In this document: positions 1-10,810 of the stretch, piece after piece
Layout of the letters: each line of letters begins with the position of its first letter
Position numbering within the stretch: the first letter of the stretch is position 1
Origin: Sarcocystis neurona
Lineage: Eukaryota; Apicomplexa; Conoidasida; Eucoccidiorida; Sarcocystidae
Assembly (NCBI GenBank): GCA_000727475.1
Contig: KL647300.1
Location: 2,687,063 to 2,751,062, forward strand
Reading direction: 5' to 3'
Length of the DNA stretch: 64,000 bases
The notes under the pieces: model-generated
Told to the model about the DNA's origin: nothing
The model's input: only the letters and a program-made list of their open reading frames with translations
The model's database searches: none
Made by a program: the position numbers and the translations under genes

Positions 1-83
1 CGAGTAAAGCAACAGCAACATCTCCTTCAGCAGAAATAGAGCTATGGCGTGCCGTAGACGACTCCGCTGTAGCAAGCGCTGAA

Positions 84-404
84 ATGGGAACGGAGAGAGC
101 CGCCGCATGGAAGAAGGAGACGGAGCAGGAAACGCCGGAAAAGCCGCGGGCGCCACAGCAGCAGCAGCAGGGACAGCGGCCGCAGCAGGGACAACAACAG
201 CAACCGCTAGAGCAGCGACAAAGCGAGCAGCAAAACCAACAGGATCAGCCAGCGCATACAGACGGCGATGAAACGAAGCTCCATCAACCGCAGGAGGAAC
301 CTCAGACGCTAGTAACTACTATGCTGGTAATACTTGCGGCGTCGTCGCGAAAAGACGAGAGCCTTTGTTGCCGTGCATTTCCCTTGCTTTCGTCGGGTCG
401 ATAA
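84..404 (+). CDS. Gln-rich partial ORF, unknown
   Basis: An open frame of 106 codons starts with ATG and carries a Gln/Pro/Arg-rich stretch encoded by CAG repeats at about 160-240, followed by a hydrophilic Gln/Glu-rich segment. Possible splice donors lie near 311 and 326 (GTAACT, GTAATA), so the coding part probably stops before the annotated stop codon. It could be an early exon of the PP2A B''-like gene that follows on the same strand, or the end of a gene starting left of the window. No domain is recognised. CAG in the sense strand is typical of coding sequence here, which is the only reason to favour this strand. Confidence 0.3.
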   Translation: MGTERAAAWKKETEQETPEKPRAPQQQQQGQRPQQGQQQQPLEQRQSEQQNQQDQPAHTDGDETKLHQPQEEPQTLVTTMLVILAASSRKDESLCCRAFPLLSSGR

Positions 405-487
405 GTTAGCGAACGTCCGCCTGTCTGCGTGTCTCTCTCTGCGTTGCCCTCTACATCTCCCTTTCACTGCTTTCGAAAACCAACAAG

Positions 488-549
488 AAGAAGTTAGTGC
501 GCTCCTTAAGGCTCTGTCTGGCGGCTCAGAGACAGCAACTCAGCCAGAG
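488..549 (+). CDS. candidate short exon
   Basis: A 62-base stretch is bounded by a possible acceptor (AACAAG, not a strong one) and a good donor, CAGAG followed by GTATAC. One frame reads as a short amphipathic helix containing EEVSALLKALSGG. It lies between the Gln-rich ORF and the B'' subunit exons on the same strand and might belong to that gene. Support is only the donor and the protein-like reading. Confidence 0.22.
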
Positions 550-1054
550 GTATACAATCATATTCAAATATCTCTACGTTTACATATATATATATATGTC
601 TATTATATGCATCTTTTCGTTTCTATACCATCTTTCTACATGTACATATATATGCATATATACGTATACACACATATGCGAGTGTATACATATATATGAG
701 TAGAAGGTCCCCGCCTCATAACGGTTCGGGAACCCTCATTTCTTTACCACGCGTGTGCCCTCACTACGTTTACGAGACGACTTTACAAAAACAGCTGCAT
801 GCGTTTGTCTGGATGCCTCCGTATATGCGCAGAAATATATATATATGTAAAGATATATTTGTGCAACCAGACACAAAACTTATATACACGAGTGGGCAGA
901 GAGGCGTGAAAGTGATAGATACACATGTATTTCTATAGACTGGTGTTTCGTTCGTTTATGCTTTCACGTATGTAGAGAACGTATCTCCATACTTACGTAG
1001 GGCTAGGCGCCTACAGTCCCCTTTATTTTGTGTGTATATGTATATATATTTACA

Positions 1055-1320
1055 TAAAAAATTCCGTATATTAAACATATATGTATACACATGTATGTAT
1101 ACATATGCACACACACACACACACACAGAGAATGCCGTATATTATGTATGTATATGTGTGTATATATATATATACACACACTCCCGTATATTATATACAC
1201 GCATGTGTACAACGCCGTATATTATATACATGCATATATGTATACATATACACACACACAATCCCGTATATAATATGTATATCCATATGTATATAAGGGC
1301 AGTCCCGTATGCAATACACA
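1055..1320. repeat. degenerate minisatellite with CCGTATATTAT core
   Basis: The core CCGTATATTA(T) recurs near 1064, 1132, 1185, 1214, 1264 and 1304, separated by CA/TA-rich spacers, giving a rough 30-70 base period. The copies are diverged. Less regular relatives (GGTGCTATATATTA-like) continue near 1545, 1650, 1822 and 1960. The wider interval 560-2170 holds only such TA/TG satellite DNA and no convincing gene. Confidence 0.7.
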
Positions 1321-2483
1321 TACATGTATATATATATATATGCACATATATATGTACATATATATATACACACCGACACAATCCAGTGTATATATATATA
1401 TGTATGTATGTATGTGTATATGCATACTTGTATATTAATTTTGCACTGATGAGCAGTTGAAAATGCGTATGTCGCTTTGTGTACTGAATGTTGCTTCATT
1501 GAAATTGATTGAAGTAGAGCTTGTGTATAAAGTGATACACAGAGTGCTCCATATATTAATGTATGACTAGGCGTTTACGCATATCGTTACGTATAAATAC
1601 ATATACATGTATTTATAAGTGTGGGATATATATATGTATGTATGTGAAAGGGTGCTGCATGCACTAATAGGGAAACACAACTTTGGGGAGTGTGACACAG
1701 GGATACACCTGTGAAAATCTGTGTAAACGTTCAGGTAATTGTTACATATATATGTATATATGCATATGTAAATGTGCTATACACATGTATACGTATATAT
1801 ATATGTATATATGTAAAAAGGTGTTACGTATATTAGTAGAAGATGTATAAAAGTATGTGCACCTCTTTGGAAACAGTTTTGCAAGTCAGATCGATGGACA
1901 CTCGTATGTAACTCTGCACCTATGTATTGGTGTCTCATGTATATATATATATATATGCGAGGGTGCTATATGTTAGTGTAGTATATGTAAATAGGTGTGT
2001 ATTTCTATGAATACTATTTGGGGAATAATATTGGGGGCTATAGGTCGTATTGGTGGGTGCCGACGCATGCATCTGCATGTGGCCACGTATATGTGTCTGT
2101 GTGTCTACAAGAGGGCAGAGAAATAGCTGCAATATTGGGGTAGTCGTAGAGAGTCGTAAGACATTTTCTTCCGCGTAGGGGAACTCTGCTGTGTACTTCC
2201 CCATCTTCAAAAAGTGGGATGTACATATTCCGCCCAGCGAGGTCGCTTTTCCGCATGCGGCTGCTCTGTTGGTGCGGCGCTGGGGTGTATGTACACCGCG
2301 TGAACGTGTAGGACGTGGCGGAACTCTTCCGGCTGCTCTGCGCGTTGGAAGTGGCTTCTGCCGTCTGGTCGGTCGACGTGACGAAGATGAGGCCCTTCCC
2401 TGCTGCAGTAAGGGCGCACCACCGTCTGCGCCGATGGGTGGAGTGCCAGCAGCAGCGGCTGGCCACTTGCAGCAGCAGCAGCA

Positions 2484-2673
2484 GTGGCAGAGAAGTTCAG
2501 CAGCGGCAGCAGAAGTAGCGTAGTAGAAGTCCCAGCCGCAGACCAGGGGAGATACGAAGCTGCAGCAAGTGAAGAACTCTGCAGCAACAACAACGGAGAG
2601 AAAAATCACCCGCCGCAGCAGGAGGTGCTGGAAGAACACCTGCAGCAACGTCAGGCGTTGCAACGGCAGAACG
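2484..2673 (+). CDS. candidate Gln-rich exon upstream of the B'' exons
   Basis: This CAG-rich plus-strand stretch reads as a hydrophilic Gln/Glu-rich segment ending in a helical run (EVLEEHLQQRQALQRQN) followed by GTAACG, a possible donor. Its phase does not match the next exon at 2829 directly, so either the boundary is different or an intermediate exon is missing. It could encode part of the N-terminal region of the PP2A regulatory subunit. No motif proves this. Confidence 0.22.
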
Positions 2674-2828
2674 TAACGGGCCGCAACTGCAATTGATGGG
2701 GCGCAGCAGCCGCCGATGTACCGCAGCAGCAACAGCAGCAGCGCCCCACAGAAACAACAATCCACACGAACTTCCCTCTGTCTTTCTGTCCACCTCCCTC
2801 CCTCTTTATATGTAAATGTTCACTTCAG

Positions 2829-2975
2829 CAGAAAAGAAATGGCAACGGCTGCGTCGTACTACTACCATCAGAGCCAGTCAGAAGCAGCTGCAGCACGGCT
2901 TTTCTTCGTACTGAACACCAGCGAGATATCTGCTCTACTCTCACAAAAGTTACCTGAAGCCGCGCTCTTCACCTG
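2829..2975 (+). CDS. PP2A regulatory subunit B'' (TON2/PPP2R3C-like), EF-hand exon
   Basis: This is the first recognisable exon of a B''-type regulatory subunit, the family that targets protein phosphatase 2A to the cytoskeleton and centrosome (plant TON2/FASS, animal PPP2R3C). The exon follows a clean acceptor (GTTCACTTCAG) and ends at a GTATAA donor; both ends are phase 2. Its core AAAARLFFVLNTSEISALL aligns with the family's A..KFFFF.DP...GK..I..IL segment, the EF-hand-like region before the catalytic-subunit contact. Later exons of the same domain lie downstream in the correct order, at 5160, 6656 and 10034. The part of the domain expected between this exon and 5160 was not found and may lie in the sequencing gap at 3964-4344. 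Assignment here alone is moderate; the later exons are stronger. Confidence 0.5.
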
Positions 2976-3889
2976 GTATAACTGTGTCTCTGCGTTCCTC
3001 GTGTACACATATCGCTATATATATATATATATATATGCGTGTACGTACTGTACGTATGTATGTAATGTACGTATATATGTAGATCGGCATGGCTGTATGC
3101 ATACATATATATATATAGGTATATACTATGTATGCACCTGTGTTGAACATGTGGATGCGTGTGTGCTTACATACATATATATATATATGTGCAACCTTGT
3201 ATTTCTGTATATACCTACATGCACACCAAGGGACAGACCAGAACGCAGGAAACAACAGACAGAAAGCAGCGCGACGAGAGAAGAAGCACCACAGCAGCAG
3301 CAGCAACAGCAGCAGAAAAGATGAGAACTCCGCCTGAGACAAAAGCAGAAGCGCAGCAGCGGTCGCCGGACAGCAGGAGGCCAGCAGCGGCAGCATTGCA
3401 GGAGTCATCAGAAGAAAAACAAAGAAGCTTCTCTCGACTTGCAGCACTGCCTTACTGCTGCATATCCACCTATGCAACCGAGCGCGTGCCTGTGTCGAGA
3501 CATATTTTTATATGAGCCTGGTCACGGCAACGCCTACGCATATATATATATATATATATACGTACACGCATATTTACATGTATATGTGATACACGTATTG
3601 AGTCTATACTTCCGTGTAATAAACAACTGTGTATGGGGCAACCTACACACTTATTTCCATAGCTTTTTCCCGCTTACACATACACGCACGTACATGCACA
3701 CACACGTATATCGGTCCCTGCGATATATACATATATATATGTAGGTCGTAGCCGAGGATTGTCCCCGGGTATACGCACTCGAGTCTACATCTATCCATCA
3801 GTCCACCTACATGTCTATCTGTCTGTCTATGTCTCTCTGTGTATATACATATATATATATATTTCCTATATTTACAGGTTTCAATATGT

Positions 3890-3897
3890 CTAGAAAC

Positions 3898-3933
<36 letters not shown>

Positions 3934-4352
3934 ATACGCGCATATCACTATTGTCACATGTACNNNNNNNNNNNNNNNNNNNNNNNNNNNNNNNNNNNNN
4001 NNNNNNNNNNNNNNNNNNNNNNNNNNNNNNNNNNNNNNNNNNNNNNNNNNNNNNNNNNNNNNNNNNNNNNNNNNNNNNNNNNNNNNNNNNNNNNNNNNNN
4101 NNNNNNNNNNNNNNNNNNNNNNNNNNNNNNNNNNNNNNNNNNNNNNNNNNNNNNNNNNNNNNNNNNNNNNNNNNNNNNNNNNNNNNNNNNNNNNNNNNNN
4201 NNNNNNNNNNNNNNNNNNNNNNNNNNNNNNNNNNNNNNNNNNNNNNNNNNNNNNNNNNNNNNNNNNNNNNNNNNNNNNNNNNNNNNNNNNNNNNNNNNNN
4301 NNNNNNNNNNNNNNNNNNNNNNNNNNNNNNNNNNNNNNNNNNNNGTAACGTA

Positions 4353-4383
<31 letters not shown>

Positions 4384-4430
4384 AATACGCGCATATCACA
4401 TTTGCACATGTACACATATGCATATATATA
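3890..4430. repeat. TA-rich minisatellite split by an assembly gap
   Basis: Left of the gap the sequence is (TA)n then a unit containing TACGCGCATATCAC and CACATGTAC. Right of the gap (4376-4411) nearly the same unit appears again after another (TA)n run. The gap therefore falls inside a tandem minisatellite and its true length is uncertain. More (TA)n and GTATATATA runs continue to about 4640. No gene is seen in 2976-4650 beyond weak open frames near 3240-3510. Confidence 0.65.
3964..4344. other. assembly gap (381 N)
   Basis: This is an unresolved run of N. It lies in the intronic part of the PP2A B''-like gene, and could hide one or more of its missing exons. Confidence 0.99.
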
Positions 4431-4735
4431 TATATATATCTACGTAGATATACCCCTATAAGGTGTTTACAAATACAGACATATATATATATATATATAT
4501 ATGTACACTTAGACACATACAAATACGTGTACATATATGTATATATATGCATACCTAGATAGATACATGCATACGACATCTGTTCACGTACAGGATTATA
4601 CATGTATATATGCACACTTAGACAAATATGTATAAGGTGTTTACAGGTACAAGTGTGTAGTTGTGAAGGTGGACTCTCAGCTGAGCGTCCTCGTGGGTCC
4701 TTTCGACGTGGAGTGAGGTACGCAGAGTCCTTTTG

Positions 4736-5159
4736 CTGCGGATGTGACAGCGGCTGCTGCTCCCTGCTGCTGGTCTGCAAAGTCTGTTGTACCTGGTGGA
4801 CAGTGCTGCTACTCTGTGTGTCTGTGTGCTGCTGCTGCTGTTGCTGCGCTGGACTGCCGGTCCATGCCTGGACGGATGTGCCTGCTGTTTTGGGCTGCTG
4901 CTGTTGCTGCTGCTGCTCTTGCGGCTGCTGCTGCTGCCGCCGGCATCGTCTGAAGCGGGGGTCGCCGTTCTGGCGACCCCGGCTGCGGGTCCGCCCCGCT
5001 GCGTCTGAAGTGTGCTGCTGCTACTTCTTCTTTGATCGGCAGCTCTTTCGATTTTCCCTGCTGCGTCCTCTTACCGTCTTTACTCCACGCGGTTGCCGCT
5101 GCTGTTCTTCTCTGCATCTGTCTACTTGCCGGCGCTGCTGCTCTTGCATGCGCTTTCAG
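4736..5159 (+). repeat. CTG-rich intronic tract before an acceptor
   Basis: CTG/TGC triplets dominate 4800-4945 and more scattered copies and pyrimidine-rich sequence continue to the acceptor GCGCTTTCAG at 5159. The tract is in the sense orientation of the B'' gene and lies immediately upstream of its exon at 5160, so it acts as, or merges with, the polypyrimidine tract. The open frames through it are Leu/Cys/Ala runs and are not proposed as protein. Confidence 0.65.
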
Positions 5160-5252
5160 AGTGTGGAAGGGGCCCTGCATTATCTGTGGAAACTCTTCGA
5201 TATTCAACAGCGAAACGCGATAGGCGTGGAAGAAATTGACTACTTCTGGACG
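5160..5252 (+). CDS. PP2A B'' subunit, EF-hand exon
   Basis: This 93-base exon (31 codons, phase 0 at both ends) lies between the acceptor CTTTCAG and the donor GTATGT. It reads SVEGALHYLWKLFDI followed by an acidic loop and IDYF. This matches the conserved B'' segment (TPEGL.YLF..LD.....L....I..LFR in TON2; ALQYIFKLLDIENKGYL in PPP2R3C), which forms the second EF-hand-like motif contacting PP2A. The calcium-loop acidic residues are only partly kept, so calcium binding is doubtful. The reading frame continues perfectly into the exon at 6656. Confidence 0.75.
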
Positions 5253-6375
5253 GTATGTGTGCAGGCTCTACCAACTACATTTTCGCATTCTGGACTCCAT
5301 ATATATATATATATATGTATCTCTCTCTTTAAATGTATATGCGTACGCATATATATATATGTATATATATATACATATATGTTCACACCCATTCCTGTAT
5401 GTAGAGCAATCTGTTGTGCTGCCTCGTCTGTTTTCCTGTCTCTCTCTTCCTTTCTATATATACATATATATATGTGTGTCTCGGTGTATGTGTATGCCAC
5501 ATACGAACAGCAAAACACAAAGTCAACAGATGTAAATGTGTCCACCACGTTCGAAAGACTTTGACGTTTCCCTCGTTTTCTCTCTGTCATTATATAAAAT
5601 TGTTCGTAGGCCTGCCCGCTCATATCTTTGAGAGTAGCGGTGATGTATGCGTAGGTGAAAGTCGAAGAACTTTGTGGTGTGTGGAACACGAGAAATGCAG
5701 AATTCTGTCCTACTCGGTGAAACGGTTCTCTTTCTAGGACTTGCTGCATGCACACAGCGGCCTTTACTTTTAGACAGGGACAGTCTTCTCGGTGTGCACG
5801 TGTGTGTCTATATGCATGCGGCTCTTCGTCTCTTTCTCTTTACAGTCAAATTTATACGTTACTGCAGAACAGCGCCTGGCATTGCTGCTGCAGTAGACAG
5901 CGGCGGCAGAAATGGCACGCGTCATCAGAAACGTCACGGGGGGCAGTCGCCAGTGTACAGACAGCCGAACGCAGGGTACGTACACCCCAAGAGAGAGCGA
6001 CAAGAAGCCGCGCGCGCATGCAGCAAATGTGCGGCTGAGGCCGCGGGGCAGGTGTATGGAATGTCGTGCCGTGTTCGGAACTACCGCTGCTCTCTGCTGC
6101 GCGCTGCTACTCTTGCGGCGCAGGCCGCTTTCCTTCTCACGTTCCGCGCTGCCCCGGGAACTTAGAACCCTCTCACTGTTTAACGAACATCTGCATGTGT
6201 ATATATGCAGCAGGTAGTTGTATGGTCCATATACATATATATATCTATTGGGACGTAGGTGAAGGAAGGCGACAGTTCACTTATCTAAATAGGGAAAACA
6301 GGACTCTTCCCGCTGCAGAAAGATGAGGAGGACGGGGAAAACGTGTCCGGATGCTTCATGTTCGATATATTCTCG

Positions 6376-6655
6376 GCGACGCTTCTGCTGCTGCCGCTTG
6401 GTGCATTGCTGCTGGCAAGAACGTGCTGCGGCGGTAGCCTAAAAGTGCAGTACTCGCCCACAGAGACAGACGCGCATGCCTCTGCTGCTGCGGCAGCTGC
6501 TGCGACTGCTACTGCGGCTGCTGCAACCGTGTCGGGTCTCACTGCTGCCGTGTCTGGTAGCGCGGCTGCTGCTGCGGTTGCTGCAACCGCGTGGGGTCCC
6601 TCTGCTGCCCAGGGTGCTACGCGACTGCTGCTGCGGGGGCTGCTGCTGCTTGCAG
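6376..6655 (+). repeat. CTG/GCT-rich intronic tract before an acceptor
   Basis: Dense GCTGCTGCx repeats, including a roughly 60-base imperfect duplication around 6500-6610 (TGCAACCGNGTNGG... units), run into the acceptor CTGCTTGCAG at 6655. This is sense-strand CTG immediately upstream of a verified B'' exon. The preceding interval 5253-6375 is intron: TA satellite at 5300-5490, then unremarkable sequence with one GGTACGTACACC motif at 5974. Confidence 0.65.
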
Positions 6656-6799
6656 GCCGTGGCCGCAGAACTGGTGTCATCTGGGCAGTTCGCTGCCATT
6701 GCCGAGTTGAAGCAGCACTCCGTCGCGCTAGAACTTCTCGACAGAATCAAGCCGCGTTGTCCCTCGCTGCTCACAAAGGAGGAATTTATCAAAAGCCAC
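6656..6799 (+). CDS. PP2A B'' subunit, conserved C-terminal exon
   Basis: The exon is 144 bases (48 codons, phase 0) from the acceptor TGCTTGCAG to a GTGAGG donor. It contains HSVALELLDRIKPRCPSLLT and then KEEFIKSH. This aligns with the family signature V.DEI.DMVKP.DPLKI.L.DL, a hallmark of B'' subunits. An in-frame stop lies 26 bases past the donor, so reading through would end the protein without the family's final segment; splicing to 10034 restores it. The lysine-proline pair of the MVKP motif is replaced by IKP, a mild change. Confidence 0.75.
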
Positions 6800-6879
6800 G
6801 TGAGGGATCACATTCTGCGCCACTAGGCAATGTCTTCCTGCGTCAAAACGCCTGTTTATGTACTTGCGACGATACACGC

Positions 6880-6964
6880 ACATGCCGCAGACAAATATAT
6901 TCGGGAATACCTAAGAACACAATATACACACATCCAACAGACGAACACATTCAAAGAAGACCTA

Positions 6965-6995
<31 letters not shown>

Positions 6996-7215
6996 GTACC
7001 TGTGCGAAAATGATAGTATCTGTCTCTGTGGCAGTACAGAGACACAGGCAAATATATTCAGAGAATAAGTCGGGACGTATATATATATATGTATATGTAT
7101 ATAGATGTCCCCTGCGGGAAAATGCTACTCTCCGTATTTGCGACAATAGACGCACACACACAACAGGCAAATATATTCGGAGAATATGGAAAGATACATA
7201 TATATATATGTACCT
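6880..7215. repeat. minisatellite with CAAATATATTCGGAGAATA core
   Basis: Four related copies (near 6891, 6940, 7049 and 7167) share a CAGnCAAATATATTCnGnGAATA core, a CGACnATAGACGCACA-like left part and a following TA run. The spacing is roughly 50-118 bases. It lies in the long intron between the B'' exons at 6656 and 10034. Confidence 0.7.
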
Positions 7216-7395
7216 ATATGTGTACCAACTTGTACCTGCGTTTCTGTTAGTATGAACGGTACTCCTTTCTTCCCCGACATACGAATGTCTCCGTGTATAC
7301 CTTTATGTATGAAGAGGGAAAGGGGGATAAACGTACAGCAGGGGACGTTACGGTAGGAAATAATATACATATATATACATATGTAGACAGAAAGC

Positions 7396-7520
7396 ATAGA
7401 CATCTATATCCGTGCTTGTGCATATATTCATTCGTCTATGGAAATATGATATATATATATATCTAATAGACATCTATGTCTACGCCTGTGCACCTATTCA
7501 TTCGTCTACGGACCCACTGT
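7396..7520. repeat. tandem duplication, about 70-base unit
   Basis: The segment beginning AGACATCTATATCCGTG and ending ATTCATTCGTCTATGG at 7398-7442 is repeated with few changes at 7469-7511 (AGACATCTATGTCTACG ... ATTCATTCGTCTACGG). A partial relative, CATATATTCATTCCTATATG, occurs near 7833. The surrounding 7215-8950 interval is TA/TG-rich satellite DNA with only a short protein-like stretch at 8112-8214 of uncertain status. Confidence 0.75.
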
Positions 7521-9129
7521 GTATATATATATATATGAAGAGGGGAAGGAGGATAGTAGAGGTAGACGTGAGAACGCTCCTGAATATATAGCTCAAAAGT
7601 ATGTATATATATATGTGTATATATGTATATATATGTATATGTATATCTATGCATGTGAATATCGATATTCATCTGCGAAAACATTAATTTTCTATACAAA
7701 GAAAGAATAAACAAAATATTTGAGAGCGCTACGGGAAGAGAACATGCGTTGCATTGGGTCTTATGAGATATATGTGCGCGTGAGCACCACACGCATACAA
7801 ATATACATATATGTGTGGGCACTTGCGTATCCATATATTCATTCCTATATGCATATATATATATATATATATGTATATATGTGTATGTACTTACTTATCT
7901 GTGTACCTTTCGATACCCACGTTTGGGTGTATATATATACATACACATATTGGCATGCACATATATGTATGTTAGTTTGCGTCTATATGCTTGTAGGGGA
8001 CCACACCCCTGTCTTTGACTCTCTTTGTGAATAAGATATATATACATATATATACGTATATCTATGTATATATGAGGTGCTTGAGCACGAGTGCGTGGAC
8101 GTGTGTGCATAGGGCAGGGCTTCCCCCCCTTCTCCGTGAGTCGAAGAGCTGCCTGAGTGATGTTCTCTTGTCTCACCGCATGCAATTTCAACTCGAGCAA
8201 GGGCTCTCTCCTCTTGTACGTGCGTACATCCATGCAGATATACATGCGCATAATATATATACACATACAAAAGGAGACATATATATATACACACACACAT
8301 ACGGTATAGACGCATATGTGTACAATACGTGGGCATACTCATATACATATATATTTACGTGCAGAGGCGTTCAAATTTACACATATACATACACGCAGAT
8401 ATACCCACGAATACGCGTACACATACACATGGATATATATATTTGTAGACACTCTCATAGAAGTCCACACATATATATACCTACATCCATACGGATATAC
8501 GTAGGCGCACCACCACGTCTATATACATATAGGTACACATCTATTCATATTTTACGAAGTCGTACAAGTATACACACAAATATGGATCCACAAACAGGTA
8601 TGCACACGTTTTCATATACATGCAATACATACATATGTACCTGTGTAATACAAATTCGTGCTAATACACACCTCTTTGTAGGGACACAGGCGCACTACGT
8701 ATATGTACAGACATACACAAGTGCATACACGGATGTGTAGACGTCTACAACGATACGTAGCCACTGCTGTCTGGGAGTGAGCGCATGCAGGCCAGTATGG
8801 TTTCCTGCATATACCGAATTTAACACACATACGTAGACACATATACATAGAGAGGGAGAGGCAGACATATGCGTTGATATATGCATATATATATATATAT
8901 ATATATATGTGTACATGCAGAAACAACGGTAATTGCTGCAGAATATAAGTAGGTGCCGGCAGCGACGCGATGAAGAGAACTTCGTCGGGTGTTTGTGTGC
9001 TCCTGCAGCTCTGCCTCGCGCTATTTACACCAGCCATAGCAACTTTATGTAATGCAACGTTCTACCAGTGAATATCAATTTTTAGTCGGAGTTTTCCCTA
9101 CTAGCAGTCAGTCCCCCTCCCTCCTCCCT

Positions 9130-10033
9130 CTACCACTGCGTCTCGGCTTCCGCTGCTGTTGTTGCTGCTCCTCGTCTTCTCTAATGAAGGGGCTTCTTTT
9201 TTTTGCTGTCAGGGCACGCCGGTAGATACTCGAGTGTGACTGCTAGTCGAGGTGTTCTTCAACGGCGTGCAGCCACTGCTGCTGCTGTGCGACACCTTCT
9301 TAATACTGCTGGTGCTGCTGCTGGGCCGTTTCTCGTCTCTCGCTGCTGCGCGGCTGCTGCTGTGTCACGTTCTTGATTCTGCTGCTCCTGGTGGACTATG
9401 GCTCGTCTGTCGCTGCTGCGCGGCTCGTAGTGCTGCTGCTCTGCTTTGGGCCACCTGCTGTTGCTGCTGCCCTCCCGTGAGTCTGCCCCTGCCGCCGGTG
9501 CACTTTTTTCCTCCTCTTGCTGCTGGTTCTTCCCTGTGCTGCTGCTGCTGCACTGCGCTCTGTCAGGCGCTAGTACTGCTGCTGTGCCACCTGCTGGTAG
9601 CCAGGACTCTGGTGCCCTCTTTTCTGTCCGGACGCTGCTGCTGTCGGTCCTTCCCTCCGCTGCTGCTCGTGCGTGAACACCTGCGTGTTGCTGCTGCTGC
9701 CGTCCCATGTGTCTGCTGCTGATATGCTATTACGCCGCTTCCCTGTTGCTGCTGTTCCTCTTGGCAGCTGCTTTCGTTCTTTTTAGGGACCCGCGTTGCT
9801 GCCTTTTTTTTCTGACTCTATTGGGGCTGCTGCTGCTCTCGCAGTTGCTGCTGCGCTGCACTCCTGCTGTTGTCGTGAGTCCTTCCTGTACTTCCGCGGC
9901 AGCGCAGGTTCTCTCTGGACTCCTGCTGCTGTTGCTGCTCCTGACTGACCGCACTGCGTCTTTGCCGCTGCCGTTGCTGCTGTTGAATGTTCGACTGGCT
10001 GCTGCTGCGTCCTGGCTTCTGCGGCTGCGCTAG
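9130..10033 (+). repeat. long CTG-rich intronic tract before an acceptor
   Basis: About 900 bases rich in CTGCTGCTG and GCTGCTG with pyrimidine-rich spacers end at the acceptor CTGCGCTAG (10033). It closes the 3.2 kb intron between the B'' exons at 6656 and 10034. Antisense frames give Gln/Ala/Ser runs and sense frames give Leu/Ala runs; neither is proposed as protein because the flanking conserved exons fix the gene structure. Confidence 0.6.
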
Positions 10034-10114
10034 ACGGAGGGACGGTTGCTGGCGATGTACTTGATCTCCCCAACTTTTTTTCTCTTCTTCGATCAGCGGG
10101 AGCACGTCCAGGAG
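10034..10114 (+). CDS. PP2A B'' subunit, penultimate or last conserved exon
   Basis: This 81-base exon (27 codons, phase 0 at both ends) reads TEGRLLAMYLISPTFFLFFD then QREHVQE and is followed by GTAACT. Joined to the exon at 6656, it reproduces the B'' C-terminal motif (L.GC..GGTV..MLIDV.GFW..DNRE in TON2), with FFLFFDQRE in place of the FW..DNRE region. Length and phase fit without indels. At least one further short exon is expected, since no stop precedes the donor; animal and plant homologs end only about 10-20 residues later. That last exon was not identified. Confidence 0.7.
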
Positions 10115-10149
10115 GTAACTCTCTCACTCGCACTTCCACACGCCCAAAC

Positions 10150-10810
10150 GGAATATATATATATATATATATACATATATGTGTATGTACACCTTCTTCT
10201 GTGACTAAATATACGTGTGCGTAAATTTTTGACAGAAGTCCCACAGATGAAAAAGTGAGAGAGATGTGCCTGCGCCGCCACCTCTGTTCACATTTATGAA
10301 CCATTGTGAACCTGCCACGTGAATCACTCTTGTACGGGTCGTTATATGCATGTGTATGAACGTATTACATATGTGCGTATATATTCGTATATAGGTACGT
10401 ACACATATATACACATATATGTGTGTAGGTGCTTGTACACATACATATATATACAAGTATATGTTAGGTACATGTGCATACAAATATATACATATATATA
10501 TATATATGTATATATGTATATATAGGTACGTATGTATGTACACGTACAAGGTACATGTGTATACAAACATACATACATATATATACACATATATATACAT
10601 ATATATATATATGTACATATGTATGTGGACATACGTTTAGATATGTACGCACAAGCATGTACATGTTTCCAAGCGGACGTGTGCTTGTATCGATGATGAG
10701 AAGTCATTCACAGGTTTTCTCCTAATACGTCTATCTACCGTTATATTCAACAATATACATACACACATATATACGTATACGTACATGTGTATATATATGT
10801 ACCTGACCGC
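10150..10810. repeat. TA/GTA satellite region
   Basis: Runs of (TA)n, GTATATATA and GTACGTACA-like steps occupy 10150-10190 and 10340-10810. A CATATATATACAAGTATATGTTAGGTACATGTGCATAC-type segment at about 10442-10480 is loosely repeated near 10522-10565. No gene is seen. Confidence 0.6.

Noticed and set aside
1003..1499. Tyr/Ile/Cys/Thr-rich frames in TA satellites
   Set aside because: Repeats of TATATA and CACACA translate to YIYI and THTH in several frames on both strands, without any unique island.
8015..8240. Protein-like plus-strand stretch at 8112-8214 inside the B'' intron
   Set aside because: It has acceptor- and donor-like ends, but inserting it would break the direct match between the exons at 6656 and 10034.
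9259..10105. Gln/Ser/Ala-rich minus-strand frames
   Set aside because: They are antisense to a CTG intron whose downstream exon (10034) is fixed on the plus strand by PP2A B'' homology.
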